Source: Lysobacteraceae bacterium
Lineage (GTDB): Bacteria > Pseudomonadota > Gammaproteobacteria > Xanthomonadales > Xanthomonadaceae
Reading direction: 5' to 3'
DNA length: 10,015 nt
Assembly (NCBI GenBank): GCA_027483745.1
Contig: JAIXTZ010000132.1
Span: 1 to 10,015, forward strand
The notes beneath the pieces were generated by a model, which made no database searches, was not told where the DNA came from, and saw nothing but the letters and a program-made list of their open reading frames with translations. The position numbers were made by a program, and so were the translations under genes. Below, piece after piece: positions 1-8,094 of this stretch. Within the stretch, counting starts at the first letter, position 1, and every line of letters begins with the position of its first letter.

Positions 1-1
1 C

Positions 2-142
2 TGCGATGGCCGCGGCCCGGCCAACACCGCCGCGCTCACCGGCCTGATGGGCCGCGGCGCGCTCGGCTGGCAGGGGCTGCTCGCCGACGCCCGCCGCCCC
101 GCCATCCAGTCCGCGCTTGGCGCGTCCCCGTTCACCGCCTGA
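2..142 (+). CDS. nagZ: C-terminal fragment, probably beta-N-acetylhexosaminidase NagZ
   Basis: An open frame enters from the left edge and ends at TGA 140-142, giving 46 residues that start CDGRGPANTAAL and end in SPFTA. The fragment lacks the catalytic GH3 core, so the name rests on context. NagZ (cytoplasmic removal of GlcNAc from 1,6-anhydro-muropeptides in peptidoglycan recycling) commonly precedes hpt and the thioinosine phosphorylase in Xanthomonadales, as I remember it. A start like CDGRGPAN, with a cysteine and a small-residue stretch, fits the segment near the NagZ C-terminus where the strand carrying 'LLC' gives way to the final helices. The stop lies 12 bp before the hpt start, so the two are probably cotranscribed. 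The frame is clearly coding by codon bias; the product name is an inference and could be wrong. Confidence 0.55.
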   Translation, partial: CDGRGPANTAALTGLMGRGALGWQGLLADARRPAIQSALGASPFTA

Positions 143-154
143 GGCTCCCCCCCA

Positions 155-712
155 ATGACCCGCCCCCTGCTCGCCGATGCGCTGCGCGATTCGCGCGTGA
201 TCCATGACCGCGCCGCCATCGACGCCGCAATCGCCCGCGTGGCCGCCGAGATCCGCACGGTGTACGCCGACGCGGCCGAGCCGCCGCTGTTCCTGACCGT
301 GATGAACGGCGGGATGCTGTTCGCCACCGGCCTCGCGCTGGAGGCCGGCCTCGATTTCGAGTTCGATTACCTGCACGCCACGCGCTACCGCGGCAAGACC
401 ACCGGCGAGACGCTGGTGTGGCTGCATCGCCCGCAGACGGCGCTGAAGGGCCGCCGCGTGCTCGTCGTCGACGACATCCTCGACGAGGGCAACACGCTGG
501 TCGGCATCACCCAGTGGTGCCGCGACCAAGGCGCGGCCGAAGTGCGCGTGGCCGTGCTCTGCCGCAAGGTCCACGAGCGCTGCGCGCCCGATGCGAAGGC
601 CGAGCACATCGGCCTCGAGGTGCCCGACTACTACGTCTACGGCTACGGCATGGATTTCCACGAGCAGGGCCGTAACCTGCCGGCCATCTACGCCTGGGAG
701 CCGAAGGCATGA
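155..712 (+). CDS. hpt: Hypoxanthine/guanine phosphoribosyltransferase
   Basis: A 185-residue cytoplasmic purine salvage enzyme that converts hypoxanthine (and guanine) plus PRPP to IMP (GMP) and pyrophosphate. The type I PRTase signature is clear: residues 101-114 read RVLVVDDILDEGNT, with the acidic pair D106-D107 for ribose/Mg binding and D110 as the presumed base near N7. The N-terminal VMNGGMLFA (49-57) matches the PPi-loop strand. K138 in CRKVHE fits the purine-O6-binding lysine, and GYGMDF (163-168) matches the C-terminal GxGxD segment with the metal-binding aspartate. Length is usual for bacterial Hpt. The ATG at 155 lies 10 bases after a GAGG that overlaps the upstream stop. The gene's TGA overlaps the next ATG (ATGA, 709-712), which implies translational coupling to the phosphorylase whose product is hypoxanthine. 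Confidence 0.95.
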   Translation: MTRPLLADALRDSRVIHDRAAIDAAIARVAAEIRTVYADAAEPPLFLTVMNGGMLFATGLALEAGLDFEFDYLHATRYRGKTTGETLVWLHRPQTALKGRRVLVVDDILDEGNTLVGITQWCRDQGAAEVRVAVLCRKVHERCAPDAKAEHIGLEVPDYYVYGYGMDFHEQGRNLPAIYAWEPKA

Positions 713-1455
713 GCCGCGCCATCGATTTCGCCGTGATCGGCGGCACCGGCCTGTACAAGCTGGCCGAACTCGAAGGCGTGGAGACGCGCACCGTCGAGAC
801 GCCCTACGGCACGCCCTCGGCGCCGGTGCGCCTCGGCGGTTTCGGGCCGCACCGCATCGCCTTCATGGCCCGCCACGGCGAGGGCCATGCGATGCCGCCT
901 CACCGCATCAACTACCGCGCCAACCTGTGGGCGTTGAAATCCATCGGCGCAACGCGCGTCGTCGCCGTCAACTCCGTCGGCGGCATCACCGAGGCGTGGG
1001 GGCCGCGCGTCATTGGCGTGCCCGACCAGATCATCGACTACACGCATGGCCGCACGGTCAGCCTGTGGGACGGCGAGGGCGAGGCCCTGCACGTCGATTT
1101 CGGCGACCCGTACACGCCGTCGCTGCGCCGCGCGCTGGTGGAGGCCGCGAAGGCCGCGGGCGTGCCCGTGGTCGACGGCGGTTGCTACGGCGCCACGCAG
1201 GGCCCGCGCCTCGAGACCAAGGCCGAAATCGAACGCCTGCGTCGCGACGGCTGCGACCTCGTCGGCATGACCGGCATGCCGGAAGCCGCGCTCGCCCGCG
1301 AACTCGGACTCGATTACGCCTGCCTCGCCATCGTCGCGAATTGGGCGGCGGGCCGCGCGCCGACCGACGAGGTCATCACCCTCGAGGACGTGCTGGCGAA
1401 CATGGCCGCGGCCACCGAGCCTTTGCCCGGATTGCTCCGGGCTCTGAAAGTCTGA
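709..1455 (+). CDS. mtnP: S-methyl-5'-thioinosine phosphorylase (MTAP/PNP family)
   Basis: A 248-residue member of the trimeric PNP/MTAP phosphorylase family. Visible motifs are GGTGLY (11-16, phosphate binding), RHGEGH (55-60), the NYRANLWAL segment (68-76), SVGGI (89-93), GPRLET (165-170) and GMTGMPEA (186-193). The base-recognition segment reads VANWAAG (209-215). N211 replaces the aspartate that MTA phosphorylases use for the 6-amino group, as in 6-oxopurine enzymes including the Pseudomonas aeruginosa thioinosine phosphorylase PA3004. The likely reaction is methylthioinosine plus phosphate to hypoxanthine plus 5-methylthioribose-1-phosphate, in the branch where MTA is first deaminated. 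Hypoxanthine would go to Hpt, encoded by the overlapping upstream gene. The ATG lies 8 bases after GGGAG inside hpt. Automatic pipelines often label this family 5'-methylthioadenosine phosphorylase, and the substrate call here is an inference from N211. Confidence 0.92.
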   Translation: MSRAIDFAVIGGTGLYKLAELEGVETRTVETPYGTPSAPVRLGGFGPHRIAFMARHGEGHAMPPHRINYRANLWALKSIGATRVVAVNSVGGITEAWGPRVIGVPDQIIDYTHGRTVSLWDGEGEALHVDFGDPYTPSLRRALVEAAKAAGVPVVDGGCYGATQGPRLETKAEIERLRRDGCDLVGMTGMPEAALARELGLDYACLAIVANWAAGRAPTDEVITLEDVLANMAAATEPLPGLLRALKV

Positions 1456-1480
1456 GCCTCGCCCGCGGCCCCCGACGCGC

Positions 1481-2743
1481 ATGAGGCCTCTCGACATCGC
1501 CATCGTCGGCTACGGCACCGCCGGCCAGGCCTTGGCGGTGCTGCTCTCGCGCGACGGCCATCGGCTCCAGGTGTTCGAGCAGGCCGAGGCCCCGCGGCCG
1601 GTCGGCGCGGGCTTCCTGCTGCAGCCCACCGGGCTGGGCGCGCTGTGGCAGATGGGTCTGCTCGAGGCGGTGATGGCGCACGGCCGGCGCATCGATCGCC
1701 TGTTCGGCGACACGCCGCGCAGCGACGGCCATCGCCCCGTGATGGACATGCGCTACGCCGCTCTCGACGCCCGCCTGTTCGGCTGGGGCCTGCAGCGCGG
1801 CGCGCTGTTCGAAGCGCTGCGGGCGGCCTGGCCCGACCACGACCGGATCACCACGGGCACGCGGATCGAGTGCGTCGACGACAACGGCACGCTGGTCGAC
1901 GCGCGCGGCCAGCGCCACGGCCCCTTCGATCTCGTCATCGCGGCCGATGGCGCGCATTCGGCGTTGCGCCAATCCGTGGCGCGCGTGGCGTCGATGGATG
2001 CCATCTACCCATGGGGCGCGCTGTGGTGCCTGTGCGAGGACCGCGGCTGGGCGCACCCGAACGAACTCCGCCAGCGGTATCGGCAGGCCCGCAAGATGGT
2101 CGGCGTGCTGCCCGTGGGCACGCGGCCCGGTGACGCACGACCGATGCTGAGCTTCTTCTGGAGCCTGCCTCGTGATGCGTTCGAGGCGTGGGAACGCGAT
2201 GGCCTCGATGCATGGAAGGCGGAACTCGCCGCGCTGTGGCCGGAAGCGGCCGAGCTCGTGGCTGGCATCAGCGAAGCCGGAACGCTCGCCCGCGCGACCT
2301 ACCGCGACGTCGTGATGGACGGCCCCTGGCACCGCGGCCGCCTCGTGTTCTGCGGCGATTCCGCCCACGCGATGAGCCCGCAGCTGGGGCAGGGCGTGAA
2401 CATGGCCCTGCTCGACGCGCTCGCGCTGCGCGACGCGCTGCGGGCGATGCCGGAAGGCGCCGCACCGGAGGCGAAGTCCCTCGATGCCGTGCTCCGCGCC
2501 TTCGCCGACGAGCGCCGCCGACATGTCGGCATCTACCAGTTCTGGAGCCGCTGGCTCACGCCGGTGTTCCAGGGCGAACACGACAGCGTCGCCGCGCTTC
2601 GCGACGCGCTGTTCGTGCCGATGGGGCGCCTGCCCGGCGGACGCGGCCAGATGCTTCGGGTGCTGACCGGCACGCAGCGCGGCTGGCTGGGGCGGCAGGC
2701 CTTGCCCGAGGGGCTGCTGGAGGCTTTGGCCCGGCATGGTTGA
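1481..2743 (+). CDS. FAD-dependent monooxygenase (class A flavoprotein hydroxylase family)
   Basis: A 420-residue protein with the full class A flavin monooxygenase plan. The N-terminal Rossmann motif GYGTAG (10-15) is followed by an acidic/Gln residue at the end of strand 2 (VFEQAE, 31-36). The DG motif lies in VIAADGAHSALR (152-163), for FAD plus NAD(P)H contacts. The GD motif lies in LVFCGDSAHAMSPQLGQG (288-305), for FAD ribose/pyrophosphate. Such enzymes hydroxylate or epoxidise small aromatic or polyprenyl substrates using NAD(P)H and O2. It has no extra C-terminal domain of the phenol-hydroxylase type; the C-terminal 80 residues contain RRRHVGIYQFWSRWLTPVFQ, typical of several uncharacterised proteobacterial members. 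The substrate cannot be told from sequence. The start is 25 bp after mtnP with no strong Shine-Dalgarno. The end overlaps the next gene by 8 bp, suggesting a linked role. Confidence 0.88.
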   Translation: MRPLDIAIVGYGTAGQALAVLLSRDGHRLQVFEQAEAPRPVGAGFLLQPTGLGALWQMGLLEAVMAHGRRIDRLFGDTPRSDGHRPVMDMRYAALDARLFGWGLQRGALFEALRAAWPDHDRITTGTRIECVDDNGTLVDARGQRHGPFDLVIAADGAHSALRQSVARVASMDAIYPWGALWCLCEDRGWAHPNELRQRYRQARKMVGVLPVGTRPGDARPMLSFFWSLPRDAFEAWERDGLDAWKAELAALWPEAAELVAGISEAGTLARATYRDVVMDGPWHRGRLVFCGDSAHAMSPQLGQGVNMALLDALALRDALRAMPEGAAPEAKSLDAVLRAFADERRRHVGIYQFWSRWLTPVFQGEHDSVAALRDALFVPMGRLPGGRGQMLRVLTGTQRGWLGRQALPEGLLEALARHG

Positions 2744-5165
2744 GCCATCGGGTCACCGTGTCGTGTCGGGGTGCCTGATGCTGGTGCTCGGCTTGGCCCT
2801 CGTGGGTGTCGGTGCGATGCTGCCTCCACTCACCGCGCTGGCGATCCATGCCATGGCGACGCTCGCGACGCTCGTGCAGTCGCTGCTGCAGCGGCGCTTC
2901 GGACCACGCTTCGGCCTGCCGGGCCTTGGCGCGCTGCCCATTGCCACGGCATTCGGCTGCAGCATGGCCTTGGTGCCGCCACTGGATGCCGCGCTGTGGT
3001 GGCCGGTCGCGGCGGCCCTGGCACTGATGGCTGGCCTGCTGCTGGTGGCCCCATCGCTGTGGCTTGGTGAACGGTTCGGCCTGCGCGAACCGCTGCTGTC
3101 GACGCCGGCGAGCGGGGATGAGCCCTTGGGTCCATCGCCTCACGCCGAAAGGCAAGCATGGCGGCCACTCGGACGCACCGGCCTGCAGGTCTGCACCGAC
3201 GAATACGGCGAGCGCGGCATGGGCGGTCCCCCCTGGGTCGCGCACCGGCTGTCGGTCGGCTTGCGCCTGCCTGGCGAAGAGACGGGGCTGAGTGCCGACG
3301 AGCGATGGTGGGTCGTCAGTGGGCCGTGGGAGCAGGCGATCGTCGCGCTCGACCTGCGCGAACGCGTAATGTTCAGCGCACCGCGGGCTTCCGCCTCGAT
3401 GGCCGATCTGCTGTCCGGGCGGATCACCGAGGGCCGCCTCGCACGGCTCGGCTTTGAACGTGTCCGTGCCTACGACCTGCGCGACGACGGCCTGTGGTGG
3501 CCGGAGGGCGAGCCGGTGCCACCGACGGAGCATGCGTTCGGTCCGGCGTCGGCCGGCCTGCGGCGTATCGCCCTCGTTGATCGACAGCGCCTGCTCGACG
3601 CCGGCGATGCCTTCGCCTACGCGCGACAGCCACAGTGGTGCATCGAGGGGCCGGGCGGGCCGCTACCGCTGCAGTTGGCGCACGGCGACATCGACGACGT
3701 GGTGTGGCAGGCCGACGGCGGTGCGGCGCTGATTCCCGCCAATCGCGCGCTCGACGGCGCTGCGGCGCCGACGCGCTGGTACCTCTGGCAGGCACATGGC
3801 GAGGGACGCTGGATCGATTTCGGCAGCGGATGGGGGGTGGGCGTGCTGGGCGCTGGCACGGCTTGGCCGGAGTCGCTTCAAGGAGCGCATGTCGACGTGG
3901 CGATGGTGATTGGCATCCCGGAGGGGGCTTTCCCCGCGATGTCGGTGACGTCGACGCTCGATGGGGTGTTCCGCATGGGTACGCTGTCGTGGTTCCGCGA
4001 TGTCGATGCGGACGGCTGGCCACACTACGATGAAGTCGAGACCAGAGTCGTTCTGCGCCAGCGGCGCGCTTTGGGGGCTGCCGCCGACTCGGCGAACGCG
4101 CCGCTTCATGCCAGGCATCCGTCGAGTGACAAGGTCCTGGTGTTCGAACCGATGGGACCGCCAGTGGACCCCCGCGAAGAGCGTCCGTACCGCTTGTGCC
4201 ACGAACGAGTAGGCCTCGATGGCATCAGCCCGGTGGTCCGCTGGATGGACGACGCCGGGCGCTTCGTGGTCGTCCAGAGCGTGGTGGGGCGTGCCCTCGC
4301 GCCGACCCTGCATCTGGTCGATCTCGATTCGGGGCAGATCGCAATATTGCATCGCGATGTTGCGGAGTTGCGCGTGCAAGCGGCGCACGAGGGGCAGCTC
4401 CAGTGGATCGAACTGCTGGGACAGCGCCCGATCGACGCGCCGCCCGATCCACTGCAGCCCTTGGAGCTTGTACGGGGCCGCAACGCTTGGAATCGTCGCG
4501 AAGCGTTGCAGGGACGCTTCCTCGCCCTGCGCGGTCGGCGCGCGCGCTTGGATGCCGAGGCCGGCACCCTCGTGCTGCAGCCGCCGTGGACCGAGACGAC
4601 AGAGCCGATGTCGCCCCTGCACCCCGGCGACGTGCTTTACCGCCCGTCGATGGCGCCGCCCGTGCTGCTGCTTGGCGCCCATGCCGGCTTCCAGGACGCT
4701 TGGCCCCGCGAGCAGGAACCGCGTCTCGGCGGGCGCCTCCTGACCGCCGAGGGCCATGTCCTTGCCGACGTCGCCCAGGGCATGGTCGCGTCCAACGACG
4801 GCCGATGGTTGCTGTTCGCCCGCCGTCCGGCCGAGCGGTCACGGGACAGCGCCTGGGAGGTCGCCTTGCTCGACCGGCCCGGGAACGTGCTGCATGCGCG
4901 AAACGGCGTGCACTTCGGTGGCCTGCCTTTCCTCCGTGCGTTCGATGGCGACCGGATCGTATTCGAAGCGGTTGACGAAGCCTGGTGGCGGCCCGGAATG
5001 CCGAGGACGGCGCAGGTCTGGTCGTTGGCCGCCTTGCTGTCCCGCCTTGACGCATGCCCACTGCAGCACGCGAATGGGCTGTGGCAGGTGCCCGGCGATC
5101 CGACGCCGGGGCCAAGATGGGCGACGCTGTTTGCCGCTTGGTGCTCGGGAAAGTTGGCGGAGTGA
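2736..5165 (+). CDS. Uncharacterised membrane-anchored protein, possible beta-propeller-like repeats
   Basis: An 809-residue protein I do not recognise. The first 110 residues are hydrophobic, with probable membrane helices near 11-29, 31-51, 66-83 and 88-109. A short linker (about 120-140) rich in S, P and G follows, then some 670 soluble residues. The soluble part is rich in Trp, Asp and Gly and has several strand-rich units reminiscent of WD40/PD40 blades: DDVVWQADGGAALIPA (about 325-340), VVRWMDDAGRFVVVQS (about 499-514) and MVASNDGRWLLFARRP (about 683-698). Each pairs a turn containing D/N-G with a hydrophobic strand. No catalytic motif is evident. The ATG at 2736 overlaps the monooxygenase stop by 8 bp, with GGAGG at 2719-2723 (12-base spacing). 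ATG 2778, behind GGGG, is a possible alternative and would keep most of the first TM helix. Codon use looks somewhat less G/C-biased than its neighbours. The frame is confident; function is unknown. Confidence 0.85.
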   Translation: MVEPSGHRVVSGCLMLVLGLALVGVGAMLPPLTALAIHAMATLATLVQSLLQRRFGPRFGLPGLGALPIATAFGCSMALVPPLDAALWWPVAAALALMAGLLLVAPSLWLGERFGLREPLLSTPASGDEPLGPSPHAERQAWRPLGRTGLQVCTDEYGERGMGGPPWVAHRLSVGLRLPGEETGLSADERWWVVSGPWEQAIVALDLRERVMFSAPRASASMADLLSGRITEGRLARLGFERVRAYDLRDDGLWWPEGEPVPPTEHAFGPASAGLRRIALVDRQRLLDAGDAFAYARQPQWCIEGPGGPLPLQLAHGDIDDVVWQADGGAALIPANRALDGAAAPTRWYLWQAHGEGRWIDFGSGWGVGVLGAGTAWPESLQGAHVDVAMVIGIPEGAFPAMSVTSTLDGVFRMGTLSWFRDVDADGWPHYDEVETRVVLRQRRALGAAADSANAPLHARHPSSDKVLVFEPMGPPVDPREERPYRLCHERVGLDGISPVVRWMDDAGRFVVVQSVVGRALAPTLHLVDLDSGQIAILHRDVAELRVQAAHEGQLQWIELLGQRPIDAPPDPLQPLELVRGRNAWNRREALQGRFLALRGRRARLDAEAGTLVLQPPWTETTEPMSPLHPGDVLYRPSMAPPVLLLGAHAGFQDAWPREQEPRLGGRLLTAEGHVLADVAQGMVASNDGRWLLFARRPAERSRDSAWEVALLDRPGNVLHARNGVHFGGLPFLRAFDGDRIVFEAVDEAWWRPGMPRTAQVWSLAALLSRLDACPLQHANGLWQVPGDPTPGPRWATLFAAWCSGKLAE

Positions 5166-5186
5166 GCAGGGCGCTCAGCGCCGCTC
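5164..5186. terminator. GC-rich hairpin at the convergent gene junction, possible bidirectional terminator
   Basis: The arms are GAGC-(AG bulge)-GGCGC and GCGCC-GCTC around a TCA loop: 5164-5167 plus 5170-5174 pair with 5178-5182 plus 5183-5186, giving nine G/C-rich pairs with one two-base bulge. It covers the TGA stops of both convergent genes (5163-5165 on plus, 5175-5177 on minus), the usual place for a shared terminator. The weak point is the tail: the plus-strand side continues GGTCTTCTCGG and the minus side ACTCCGCCAACTTT, so neither has a real U-tract. Palindromes are also common by chance at this GC content. Confidence 0.4.
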
Positions 5187-6236
5187 GGTCTTCTCGGCGT
5201 GCAAGGCGTGTTCGGCGTCGCGCATCACCCGTTCGGCGCTCAAGCCCGCCCGATCGATCAGGGCGGCGCCGATGCACAGCTCGATCCGCGGCATCGTTTC
5301 GTTGGTGAGGTTGTCGGCGAGCACGGCGTCGATGATGCGCTCGGCGGCGACGGCGGCCTGCAGCTCGGGGTTCGAGAGTCGGTTCAACAGCACGGCGAAA
5401 TCATCGTCGCCGAGGCGCGCCACGATGTCGTGGCCGCGGGTGCAGCGGCGTAGCACATCGGCCACGCGCTGCAGAACCGTGTCGCCCACGGCGTGGCCGT
5501 GCGCTTCGTTGATGCGGTGGAAGCGGTCGAGATCGATGAACAGCACGGCGCTGTTCTGGCTGGGCGACCAATGCGCGGCGCTGGTGCTCAGGGCCGCCTT
5601 GAAGGGTTCCAGCTTGAGCAGCCCGGTCAGCACGTCGAGGTCGCCATGGCGGCGCTCGCCGGCTTCGCGGTGGCTGGTCTGCGAGAACGCCACAGCGAGC
5701 ACCCGTTCCGGGTCTTCGGGGCGGTCGGCGAGCAGCGTGCGCGCGACGTTCGCCGCGATGACGCCGGCTCCGACGCGCAGCAGGTTGACCGCGGCTTCGG
5801 AGTACCCGTTGGCCGTGCGCCAACCGGCCACCAGCACGCCGGCCGGGGTGCCGGAGACGTCCACGGGTACCGCGACCAACGCCGCGGAGTCGCTGCGCAG
5901 GCACAGGGCGCGGTCGACGCGCGGGTCGGTCATCGTCTCGGGGGCCAAGGCCACGTTGCGGCTGAGCAGGGCCGCGCCGCCCAGGCTGCCCGTCACGTTG
6001 CCACTGACGCCCGCGAGGGTGGCGAAGCTGCCGACGGTGGCGACGTGCACGAGCGTGTCGCCCTCGCGCCGCTCGAAGGCCAAGCCGTCGGCGCCGCAGG
6101 CGTCCTTCAGCTCGGCCAGCACGCGCGGCAGCATGTCGGAGGGGCGGCCGCGAAGCTCGGCGAGGGCGGCCATGGCGCCAAGGGCGCGAGCGAGTCGGTC
6201 GGCGTCGGACAGGGAAGCGTCGAACATCGGGGCCAC
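5175..6236 (-). CDS. GAF-GGDEF domain protein with degenerate active site (GDDDF)
   Basis: A 353-residue cytoplasmic protein with no TM segment. Residues about 30-168 have the length and pattern of a GAF sensor domain, including the typical VAVPVDVSGTPAGVLVAG strand pair (121-138). The GGDEF domain spans about 199-350: DVLTGLLKLEPF (201-212), DLDRFHRINEAHGHAVGD (235-252) and RGHDIVARLGDDDF (267-280). The signature is GDDDF (276-280) instead of GG(D/E)EF, so the second glycine and the catalytic Glu are replaced by Asp. The usual FK at 239-240 is FH. The inhibitory-site RxxD (R267, D270) is kept. Diguanylate cyclase activity is therefore doubtful, and a c-di-GMP-binding or regulatory role is equally possible. 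The start is GTG at 6236, 2 bp after the exporter stop. ATG at 6227, behind GGTGG, is an alternative that shortens the protein by three residues. Confidence 0.88.
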   Translation of the reverse strand: MAPMFDASLSDADRLARALGAMAALAELRGRPSDMLPRVLAELKDACGADGLAFERREGDTLVHVATVGSFATLAGVSGNVTGSLGGAALLSRNVALAPETMTDPRVDRALCLRSDSAALVAVPVDVSGTPAGVLVAGWRTANGYSEAAVNLLRVGAGVIAANVARTLLADRPEDPERVLAVAFSQTSHREAGERRHGDLDVLTGLLKLEPFKAALSTSAAHWSPSQNSAVLFIDLDRFHRINEAHGHAVGDTVLQRVADVLRRCTRGHDIVARLGDDDFAVLLNRLSNPELQAAVAAERIIDAVLADNLTNETMPRIELCIGAALIDRAGLSAERVMRDAEHALHAEKTERR

Positions 6237-6238
6237 CG

Positions 6239-8062
6239 TCAGGGAGTTCCGGCAAGGGTAGTCGATGGCGCAACGACGGGCGATGGCCCCTGGCCGAATT
6301 GCAGACGCGCCAGTTCGGCGTACAGCCCGCCCTTGGCTTGGAGCTCGGCGTGCGTGCCGACATCGACGATGCGGCCACCGTCCATCACCACGATGCGGTC
6401 GGCCTTGAGCACGGTGGCGAGCCGGTGGGCGATCACGAGCGTGGTGCGCCCGGCCATTAGGCGTTCCAGCGCCTGCTGGATCATGTGCTCGCTCTGCGCA
6501 TCGAGCGCCGACGTGGCTTCATCGAGCAGCAGGACCGGGGCGTCCTTCAGCAGGGCGCGGGCGATGGCGACGCGCTGCTGCTGGCCGCCGGAAATGCGTG
6601 CCCCGCGCTCACCCAGTTCACTCTCGTAGCCCTGTGGCAGGGCGCGGATGAAGTCGTCCGCCTCGGCAAGGCGCGCGGCCTTCGCGATGTCCTCGTCGGT
6701 GGCATCGAGACGGCCATAGCGGATGTTCTCGGCCGCACTCGCGGCGAAGATCATCGGGTCCTGCGGTACGAGGGCGATCGTGCTGCGGAGCGCCTGCGGG
6801 TCGAGGGCGCGCAGGTCGATGCCGTCGAGGGTGATGCGGCCCTGCTGCGGGTCATGGAAGCGCAGCAGCAGCTGCAGCACGGTGCTCTTGCCGGCCCCCG
6901 AAGGGCCGACGAGGGCGACGGTTTCACCGGGCTGGACGTCGAGGTCGAGGCCGTCGAGCGCGGCATCGTCGGGGCGCGTGGGGTAGTGGAAGCGCACGCC
7001 TTCGAAGCGGATCGCGCCGCGCACCGGTGTGGGCAGCGGCGTCGGCACGGCCGGCGCGGTGATCTTCGACTCCTCGGCGAGCAGCTCGGCGATGCGCTGC
7101 ATGCCGCCGCCGGCGCGCTGCACTTCGGCCCAGACCTCGGTGAGCGCACCCACCGAGCCGGCGCCGATCAGCGCGTAGAGCATGAACTGGCCGAGCGTGC
7201 CTGCGCTCATGTTGCCGGCGATCACGGCCTGCGCGCCGCTCCACAGCACCAGCACGATGGCGCCGAAGAACAGGACGATGGCCGTGGCGGTGAGCAGGGC
7301 CTGCAGGCGCACGCGCTTGGCGGCGGCATCGAGCGTGGCGCGCAAGGCATCGCCGAAACGCTGCCGCTCGTAGGCTTCGCGGGCGTAGCTCTGCACCGTG
7401 TGCATCGCGCCGAGGGTTTCGCCGGCACGGGTGTTGGCCTCGGCCACGCGGTTCTGCGAGGTTTCGCTGGCCTTGCGCACCCGCCGTCCACCGAGCGCGA
7501 TCGGCAGCACCGCGAGCGGGATGCCGACCACCGCGAGTCCCGCCAGCTTCGGGCTGGTGACCACGAGCATCGCGAGGCTGCCCAGCACCGTCACGACGCT
7601 GCGCAGCGCCACCGACATGCTGGAGCCCACGACGCTGCGCAGCAGCTCGGTGTCGGCGGAGAGGCGTGACACCAGCTCGGCGGAACGCGAGCGGTCGTAG
7701 AAGGCCTGGTCGAGCGAGAGGAAGTGCCCATAGAGCTTGGCGCGCAGGTCGACCACGACGCGTTCGCCGAGGATCGAGACGAAGTAGAAGCGCAGCGCCG
7801 TCGCCAGCGCGAGCAGCACCGCGACGCCGAACATCAGCAGGAACCAGCGGTCGATGTCGCCGCCGGCGCTGAAGCCCTGGTCGATCATGTGCTTCACGGC
7901 GACGGGGAGCGACAGCGTGGCCGCTGACGACAGGGCCAGCGCGCCCAGCCAAGCGGCGAGCAGGCGCCGATGCGGTGACACGAAGGGCAAGAGCCCGCGC
8001 AGTGAATTGACGCTCTGGCGCGGGCTGGGCTTCGGCGGCGTGGACGGTGCGGGATCGCTCAT
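6239..8062 (-). CDS. MsbA-like ABC exporter, fused permease and ATPase
   Basis: A 607-residue half-transporter that would act as an inner-membrane homodimer. A charged cytoplasmic N-terminus (1-30) leads into a type I exporter membrane domain with helices near 34-54, 72-92, 151-170, 172-191, 256-277 and 287-305. A nucleotide-binding domain occupies about 350-590. Its motifs are complete: Walker [10 protein letters not shown] (386-394), Q-loop VPQD (Q434), signature ISGGQQQRV (490-498), Walker [13 protein letters not shown] (510-521) and H-loop IAHRLAT (H546). It fits the MsbA-related permease/ATPase family of proteobacteria, whose substrate is generally unknown; lipid or amphipathic drug export is the family expectation. 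The ATG at 8062 is chosen because MSDPAPS begins the family-like N-terminus. An in-frame extension to 8185 runs into the upstream gene and looks non-coding. It lies 32 bp after yigZ and 2 bp before the GAF-GGDEF gene. Confidence 0.93.
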   Translation of the reverse strand: MSDPAPSTPPKPSPRQSVNSLRGLLPFVSPHRRLLAAWLGALALSSAATLSLPVAVKHMIDQGFSAGGDIDRWFLLMFGVAVLLALATALRFYFVSILGERVVVDLRAKLYGHFLSLDQAFYDRSRSAELVSRLSADTELLRSVVGSSMSVALRSVVTVLGSLAMLVVTSPKLAGLAVVGIPLAVLPIALGGRRVRKASETSQNRVAEANTRAGETLGAMHTVQSYAREAYERQRFGDALRATLDAAAKRVRLQALLTATAIVLFFGAIVLVLWSGAQAVIAGNMSAGTLGQFMLYALIGAGSVGALTEVWAEVQRAGGGMQRIAELLAEESKITAPAVPTPLPTPVRGAIRFEGVRFHYPTRPDDAALDGLDLDVQPGETVALVGPSGAGKSTVLQLLLRFHDPQQGRITLDGIDLRALDPQALRSTIALVPQDPMIFAASAAENIRYGRLDATDEDIAKAARLAEADDFIRALPQGYESELGERGARISGGQQQRVAIARALLKDAPVLLLDEATSALDAQSEHMIQQALERLMAGRTTLVIAHRLATVLKADRIVVMDGGRIVDVGTHAELQAKGGLYAELARLQFGQGPSPVVAPSTTLAGTP

Positions 8063-8094
8063 GCCGCCATTGTCGCATTGCCCCGGGCGCGTGC

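Noticed and set aside
1376..2737. Long minus-strand open frame (453 codons) opposite the monooxygenase
   Set aside because: Its translation is rich in Arg, His, Ala and Gln without any domain, while the plus strand encodes a complete flavoprotein with all motifs; it is a high-GC antisense shadow.
4756..6261. Plus-strand open frame of 501 codons spanning the convergent junction
   Set aside because: It runs out of frame through the end of the 809-residue gene and antisense to the GAF-GGDEF gene, with Ser/Arg/Ala-rich shadow composition.
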